Assembly: GCF_040712315.1 (NCBI RefSeq)
Contig: NC_134015.1
Coordinates: 17,237,614-17,301,613, forward strand
Reading direction: 5' to 3'
Source of the DNA: Castanea sativa
Lineage: Eukaryota; Streptophyta; Magnoliopsida; Fagales; Fagaceae
DNA length: 64,000 nucleotides
Each line of letters opens with the position of its first letter. Within the stretch, counting starts at the first letter, position 1. The position numbers were made by a program, and so were the translations under genes. This document shows positions 57,581-64,000 of the stretch, in pieces. The notes beneath the pieces are model-generated. The model worked only from the letters and a program-made list of their open reading frames with translations, was not told the origin of the DNA and made no database searches.

Positions 57581-58194
57581 AAGAGTCATTCTTTGGAAAT
57601 CTTCTCCACGGGCAGTTAACATTACAATATTTTGCTGCTGTATTTGTCTTAAGTCTCTCATTTTAAAAATTGTCTTTCTCAATCTGTCCAATTATCCACT
57701 AATTTATTCATCTTGGCTACATTTTATACCTATGCATTGCTTCATTAAGCTCAGCTTATCTATATTGCTCATTTCCAATTTTCTCTCCTGATTTGCACAA
57801 CCTCTGTCCAACATCCTGTTTTTATGAACCAGTCTCTGTTCTTTTAATTAATATAAGCGGACACTTACATTTCCTTTTAACTTTTAATTGCGAATTTTTG
57901 CAGCTCTTGGAGGATTTGATCGTGGTTTATATGTTGAAAAGTGGGCACCCTTTGTAAAGGTTAATGAGGATATACTATTTAGTTTAGTTTTTAGTTTTTG
58001 AATCTGCATTTATTCTTGACTCGATGTTTCTCTTTATCCTGCAATCTGCATTGTTCGTGTTTCCAAATATATATATATAAAGAAAAATGAGGCTAGAATT
58101 TAAATGGAAAAAAAAAATCCAAAACCATTCACAAAAAGTTTCTATGAAAAAAAAGAAGTGAACGAATTTATTTAAGAAGATTTAGAATAACGTA

Positions 58195-58985
58195 TCAGAA
58201 TTCTTATCTTCCATGGTACTAATATCTTGGCAAACTTGTGAGTTGTGACCTATCTTGGCTTGAGAGGCTGTGGATTATACGCTGAATACCCTTTCGATTA
58301 TTGAGACTTACAGACATGGGTTTCTTTGGTAAGCTATTAGATTCAATTGGAAACCTAATGTCCTTATATGAATTGTACATTGATAGTTTGCAATTTCACA
58401 GGTTTGACACCAACTTCACTTGGCAACCTCAACAATTTCATCAATCGAGTCTTTGATTTCATAATTTTTTAGTGCAAATCTCTTTTCATTAGCCAAACTC
58501 ACGCAAATCGCAACTTGCTCAGCTAGATCATTTCGACAATACTTTCAGTGCACATGCCTTGCCTTATTTGCACTCAGCAAATACCAGTTCATATGGTGAC
58601 ATTACATCTTCTCTTAAGAACCTAACCCAGCCTAACTAGTCAAATTTTACCTTGGCTTATCCAACTAATTTTCTTGAGCCATGGCCCGTGGGGGTAATAA
58701 ATTGTATGATTCTATTCCACCGTCAATTACTAAGCATGCAAATCTTGAATCTCGAGTCTAGTTGGAAATATTGCAGCACAGTAGAATTGGACTTGCTTTT
58801 AAAGCTTAGAAATTTTAGTGACCTCAACCTTTCCAGTGTCCAAAACTAACGCCCTTAATTATGTTATCAAAAATTCATGGTCAAATACCAAAATAGATAT
58901 TGATTATGGAAAAATCGAGTTTGTTGTCTCTTGGATCTAAAGTTCAACAAGTTGCTAGGATTGCTCTTAATTCCACTACCTATGG
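58195..58985 (+). pseudogene. RLP3, first fragment (middle of an LRR receptor-like protein)
   Basis: Matches RLP2 from about 51,290 to 52,410 in order (e.g. TCTTCC.TGGTAC..ATCTTGGCAAACTTGT; CAATTGGAAACCTAA), with many deletions, stops and frameshifts. The signal peptide and N-terminal cap are absent. Its left edge lies 236 bases beyond the last AIR-carboxylase exon. Confidence 0.75.
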
Positions 58986-60179
58986 TATTTGAAGATGTTG
59001 GTTAGAGGTTACGAATTTAAGACCTCTAAGGTTTTACGAGAATTTAAGAATCATTAAATCAACCACATGTGGTTTAGAGTAAACTATATTTTTGATGCAT
59101 CTACAAATAAGCAAGCATTGGCTTGAGAATCTTTATATCATGTATGCACAAATGAGCTATTACCTCTAGTGATAAGAATTCCAAACACATAAAAGTGTAT
59201 TGTCCATGACTAACAATTTCTGATACCAAAATGCAACTTTACGACATCCAGTTGCCAGTTTTGAAGGTGGAAGTTCTCCAAGCTTGCAAAAACATGATTT
59301 CGCCAACAGCACAATGTCCAGTGCATAAGAAAATATATCATTACGAGTTAGCGTTATGATACAATCAATAGAACATAAGCATCTGTCCTCACCTTTTTCT
59401 TTTCTTTATTTTTAACAAAAAAGAAAAGAAAAAATTGGTAAAAGGGAACTTTAGCAATAAAGTCTTGAAACACATATTTGTTTCTTCGATGTTTCTAATG
59501 GAAGTATAAGTTTAGTTACAAGACTCTTGACAATCTTAATCTATAATTAGGTACTCTAAAAATATCATAATATGAACTATGAATATGATCACGTAACACA
59601 TCTTAGTTTACTTTTAGTAAAGGTCCATTACTGAATGTTCAAGAAATCTACAAATTTACTTTAGATAAAACTAAATATAAAATCTATTAAGAATTTTTTT
59701 TTAAGTGATTCATTATTCATTATTTTGTTTTAATAATAATATATTATAATGTATTGCTTTAATAAAAATTAGGTCTTAAACAATGTTGTCTTTGCTATAT
59801 AACTTAAAATAATTTACATTCTTTTTTTGTTATTATATAATTCTAATATATTATTGAAATGATTTCTTAATTTACATATAATTATAGATTTTTACATTTA
59901 TTGCACTAGGTTAATACCAAATATTAATTTAGTTTAACAAGCATGGTAATTTCATTTAGAGAAATGCTATGCCCATTTTGGAACAATTTATCTAGTTTTT
60001 TGTTGAAATTTTTTTGCTGAAAGTACGAACTAAAAGTTAAATAAAATTAATAGGTGAATCACGTGAGACTCACAAATAATAAAAAATAAAAGCAAAAAGT
60101 AGCCTTATAATCAAGAGTCAAGACCCAAACATAATTGTTATGTGCATAACAAATCTTAACCACATGCTATTTCCAACAG
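58986..60179. other. Non-coding, no gene seen
   Basis: AT-rich filler between the RLP3 and UGPase fragments. 59,830-59,950 matches 28,320-28,445 downstream of RLP1's copia element, suggesting shared RLP-cluster flank. Otherwise nothing recognisable. Confidence 0.5.
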
Positions 60180-60326
60180 TTCTTTGATCATGCAGTTGGT
60201 ATTAATGTCCCCCAATCTCATTATTTTCCAATGAATGTGACATCAAATTTACTTCTTCTTCTTCTCCAGATGACAAAAATACATATCTAAACTATTATAT
60301 TCTGCTCTGACTCCCCTAATGAAAAA

Positions 60327-60355
60327 GGGGAGGAGGGGAGGGTGGTGGGGTGGGG
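60327..60355 (+). other. G-quadruplex-forming run
   Basis: Five runs of three or four G within 29 bases (GGGGAGGAGGGG then GGG, GGGG, GGGG), spaced by one to four bases. It lies in the UGPase-fragment intron, 45 bases left of the MULE's flanking duplication. Confidence 0.6.
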
Positions 60356-60399
60356 TTGTAATTCTCTTTGATCCTTGATTGAGGCATATTTATTATTTA

Positions 60400-61587
60400 C
60401 GTGAAAATGTACTTTTGGTCCCTACATTTTGGGTTAATTCCCATTTTGGTCTCAAAATTGATTTCCTTACTAATATCGTCCGTAAAAAAAGAAAATTGAT
60501 TTTATTTTGGTCATTCCTGTCAACCCACTAACGGAAACCTCCTACGTGGCAGACGAAATGCCTTACTTGGTAATTAAGTGTTGACATGACCATTAAAATA
60601 TTATTTTAAAAAATTATTTGACATTTTTTAAATACCATGTCAGCATTTTAATTTTTTTAAAAAGCCATATTAGAAAATTTAAACAAAAAATAAATTAAAT
60701 TTTTTTAAAAAGCCTTAAATCTAATTTAATTTTTTTTTTTTTACTTTTCATTATTTTTTCGTAACATAACAGTTTGTTCGTCATGTTCTTCTTAAATCTA
60801 AGAAACAAACCCAGCAACCAAACTAATCTCCAGCGACCAAATCCAATCTCCATCAATACCAGGAAAACAAGAAATGAATCCAACAAACCAACCAATCTCC
60901 AGCAAACCCATAAACTCATAAATTTCACATTAAAATTATCAAATTCATATTCTAAATTCATCTTGATCATGAACACACAAGAACAACAAACCCAGAATAT
61001 TCAATCCTAAGAACAAAAGAGTAGAAACCCAAAATATTTCAAAATCTGTACACAAATTCTTCCACAAAAATCAATTATACATTCAACCAAAAATTATTAT
61101 CCTAATACAATATTTCTCATGGTGGTAGTGTTGCAGTGGAGCCAACGACATCATCGTCCAAGATCCACAACCCAAATCACCCAAACAACCGCCTATCTAA
61201 AGCTCTGCATCACTCGAAACCCACCATCTCCCTCGTTAACCCAATCATATGGGTTTGAGAGCCACTGCCTGGGGTGGCGGCATTGGTGAACGGCAGAGGT
61301 GGAGGTAAGGGTTTTGGTCATGGCTGGGATCGGGCTTGAGAGAGGAAAAGAAAGGGTGAGGTAGAGAGAGGTTTCACCATACATGGTGGCTTACCTGGCA
61401 CACGTTGAAGCTAAAGAGGGAGTAGTAGAGAAGCCGAAGTCGAAGAGGGGTTCAGAGGTTCCTTCCCCCCCGATCTACTCTAGACCATCGCTGGCCTTCT
61501 TCCCCTTGATCTGCTTTAAACCACCGACGGCCTCCTTCCTTTGGATCTACTCCAAACCACTGTTGGCCTCATCTCATTATCTCCTCA

Positions 61588-61676
<89 letters not shown>

Positions 61677-62126
61677 ATCACAGGTTCAAAATGGGCTAAT
61701 GTAAAAAATGGTCTAATAAAAAAAATCGTTTAAAATAAAAACAATTTCTGATTTTAGATTAAAAAAAGTAATTTAATTAAAATTTATAAATTTATAAATT
61801 CATAATTTTGTTTTTAATTTTTTTGTAATTTTTTTATTTATTTAAATGTTTTTAAAACTCTTTTGTGCAAAATAATTTAAAAATTAAAATGCTAACGTGG
61901 CATTTAAAAAATGCCAAATAATTTTTAAAATAATATTTTAATGGCCACGTCAGTGTCACATTAGCAAGCAGGGCATTCCGTCTGCCACGTACGAGATTTT
62001 CGTTAGTGAGTTGACGGCAAGGACCAAAATGGAATCAATTTTCTTTTTTTAGGGACAATACTAGTAACGAAATCAATTTTGGTGGGAATTGACCCAAAAT
62101 GTAGGAACCAAAAATGCATTTTTGCC
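60400..62126. mobile_element. MULE, 1,727 bp, in the UGPase-fragment intron
   Basis: Perfect 9-bp target duplication TATTATTTA (60,391-60,399 and 62,127-62,135). Long terminal inverted repeats, over 200 bp, imperfect; the right one begins (reversed) GGCAAAAATGCATTTTTGG. Both contain ACGTGGCAGACG and TTTTGGTC phrases and resemble the ends of the MULE at 43,262. No transposase. The GC-richer interior (61,100-61,560) may be captured host sequence, source unknown. Confidence 0.88.
61592..61669. repeat. (CT)n microsatellite, about 39 units
   Basis: Uninterrupted CT dinucleotides inside the MULE at 60,400. Confidence 0.95.
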
Positions 62127-62256
62127 TATTATTTATGCAGACAGATTTGTACACCTCCAACAATGGCATTTTAGTTCGTAATTTAGCTAGAACAAATGCT
62201 TTCAATCCTTCAATTATTTATTTCATGTTCCTGTGGCTCCTGCCTTGTCTCTATGA

Positions 62257-62466
<210 letters not shown>

Positions 62467-62499
62467 TAGTTAAACTTCGTTGTTTCTGAATGAAAATTT

Positions 62500-63406
62500 G
62501 ACAACTGTAGGGGAGTTCTCTGATTCTTCTGCTTGATAACAATCGATTCCGTGACATTTTTCCCTCTTGGTTGGGGACGCTTCCAAGGTTGAGGGTTTTA
62601 ATCTTGCGATCAAACGATTTCCATGGTGCATTAGGGAAACCTGAAAGCAAACTTGAGTTCCTTAAGTTGCAAATTATTGATGTCTCTTTGAATTAGTTTG
62701 CAGGTAAGTTACTATATGTGCATTTTCAAAGTTGGACCTCCATGAAAGTGGCCAACTTGACATTTGGAAAGAATAATGTTTATATGGTTGCACATATGAG
62801 GACAACATCAAGAGATTTCACATGGAGCTCTGATTTTAGTTACTCCTTGGAAATTACAAACAAGGGCATCAAGACATTATATGAAAAGATCCAATCATCT
62901 TCTAGCTATTGATCTCTCATGAAATAGATTTGATGGAGAAATTTCAGAAAGTCTTTGGAAATCTAAAGGGGTTTCATTTGCTCAACAACATTTTCAGTAA
63001 CTTAACGGAGCTTGAATCTTTGGACCTTTTTCAAAACAAACTTTTAAGAGAGATTCCTCAGCAATTATTGCAACTCACATTCCTTGAGTTCTTCAATTTC
63101 TCAAATAGCCATCTTAGAGGGCCTATTCCACAAGGTCAACAATTCTCTACATTTCTAAATGATTCATATTTGGGAAACACAAAATTGTGTGGTATCCCTT
63201 TGACCAAAAAATGCAAAATTTCTAAGATATTGACACAGTTACCACCGAATTCCAAACAAGATGAAGTTTTAAATTTCCCAATTAAATCTGACTGGGTAGT
63301 CATTATGATGGAATATAGAAGTGAGTTAGTAATTGCGTTCGTCATTGGGCACACCCTCACCATAAGAAAGTTGGGGCGGTTTGTCAAGAATTTAAGAAGG
63401 CAGTAA
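62500..63406 (+). pseudogene. RLP3, second fragment (C-terminal part)
   Basis: Matches RLP2 from about 52,700 to the stop: DNNRFRDIFPSWLG, then the island (SLEITNKGIKTLYEKI), last LRRs, cap (KLCGIPLTKKCKIS), membrane helix and basic tail, ending at the homologous TAA. Stops and frameshifts occur near 62,695, 62,910 and 62,990. Roughly 110 codons between this and the first fragment are missing. The 3' flank to about 63,660 still resembles that of RLP2. Confidence 0.85.
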
Positions 63407-64000
63407 AAATGAACAAAGGGGGGAAAACATGAAGGGATTTTCAATCACCAAGATTTTCGTCAGAGATTTTCACCCATGAGGTTGTTCTTCATTTAAGTAG
63501 TTACAAGTTTATAAATCTAGAGTTTGTCCATAATGTTCTACGTTGATGCGTATTTTGGCACTGTAACCCCCCCCTTCTTTTATTTTTTATTTTTATTTAC
63601 AGTTTTGGCGGCATTAACATGTTTGATATGTATGAAGGTCAATCTCGTACTGGAGGTTGTACTGGTTTAACCAGTGGAACGATATATTTCAGTATTGGTC
63701 AATACCGGTGTATCGTTTCAGGTTTATCATTATTTTTTATATTTATAAATATATATATATATATATGTGTGTGTGTATTAATAAATATAAAAATTTATCA
63801 TAAAACATTACCTCAATTCAGAACAAATTATTCATGATTTAAGACTTTAGCATCAATTAAAAGAAAAAAACACAATATAAAAAATAGAAAACTTAATTAT
63901 TCATTGCATACTAAGAAAACAAATAATACTAATAATTTTTTTTTTTGAGGGGGAATAATACTAATAAGTTAATTAATGCATGTAAGTTACCATTCTACCC
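63407..64000. other. RLP3 3' flank, no gene seen
   Basis: AT-rich with a (TA)n(TG)n microsatellite at about 63,746-63,777. The short frame at 63,619-63,837 has no domain. Confidence 0.5.

Larger units (their letters stand above)
54695..57959 (+). pseudogene. AIR carboxylase (PurK-type) gene fragment, five exons, disabled
   Basis: Exons 54,695-54,888, 55,004-55,115, 55,782-55,843, 55,964-56,102 and 57,904-57,959 have sensible splice sites and encode successive parts of plant phosphoribosylaminoimidazole carboxylase: VGVLGGGQLGRMLCQAALQM (ATP-grasp N-terminus), TVEIEHVDVATME, DKYLQKV, DDLEGAKTAGELFGYPLMIKSKR, LGGFDRGLYVEKWAPFVK. The intact plastid enzyme makes CAIR in purine synthesis. Damage: splicing exon 1 to 2 creates TGA; exon 2 ends in TAG where a Gln is expected; exon 3 lacks about two bases. 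The transit peptide and everything after exon 5 are missing, and the RLP3 fragment begins 236 bases on. Confidence 0.85.

Overview
The window is nuclear DNA of a flowering plant: AT-rich, intron-containing, with plant-only gene families and a dense load of plant-type transposons. Repeat families that I associate with woody eudicots, perhaps Fagaceae (oak or chestnut), are present. The family-level guess is recollection, not proof.

Layout. (1) 1-4.3 kb: 3' part of a myosin-binding (GTD-binding/DUF593) gene on +, two coding exons plus an apparent 3'-UTR intron. (2) 6.9-8.8 kb: an intact single-exon P-class PPR gene of restorer-of-fertility-like type, probably organellar. (3) 8.8-14.9 kb: mostly non-coding, with a LINE tail, one weak candidate small spliced gene near 12 kb and an unresolved retroelement-like stretch. 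(4) 14.94-19.96 kb: duplicated unit A, ending in the promoter and first codons of a receptor-like protein gene (RLP1). RLP1 is split by a 1.27-kb hAT-like element and then cut off by a Ty1/copia element (19.96-27.7 kb, minus strand, decayed). (5) 30.04-53.6 kb: duplicated unit B, colinear with unit A but swollen by two solo LTRs, several SINEs, a 568-bp-period tandem duplication and a complete 11.4-kb Ty3/gypsy (Tat-type) element at 36,721-48,165. That element carries an antisense accessory ORF, a 3' tandem-repeat array and a nested MULE that holds a fragment of an HMG-CoA reductase gene. Unit B ends in an intact 985-residue receptor-like protein gene (RLP2, 50,683-53,640). (6) 54.1-58.0 kb: LINE fragment and a five-exon AIR-carboxylase (PurK-type) pseudogene. 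(7) 58.2-63.4 kb: a third, broken RLP copy split by a block containing three UGPase-like exons, themselves split by a second MULE.

How it fits together. Only three genes look functional: the myosin-binding gene, the PPR gene and RLP2. The rest is a receptor-like-protein (putative immune receptor) cluster that expanded by segmental duplication and was then bombarded by transposons. Because units A and B are colinear, several insertions in one copy have their unoccupied site preserved in the other, so element ends and target-site duplications can be read directly. Coordinates of splice sites, LTR ends, TIRs and TSDs were read by eye from the sequence; family names come from recognised motifs, not from database searches.
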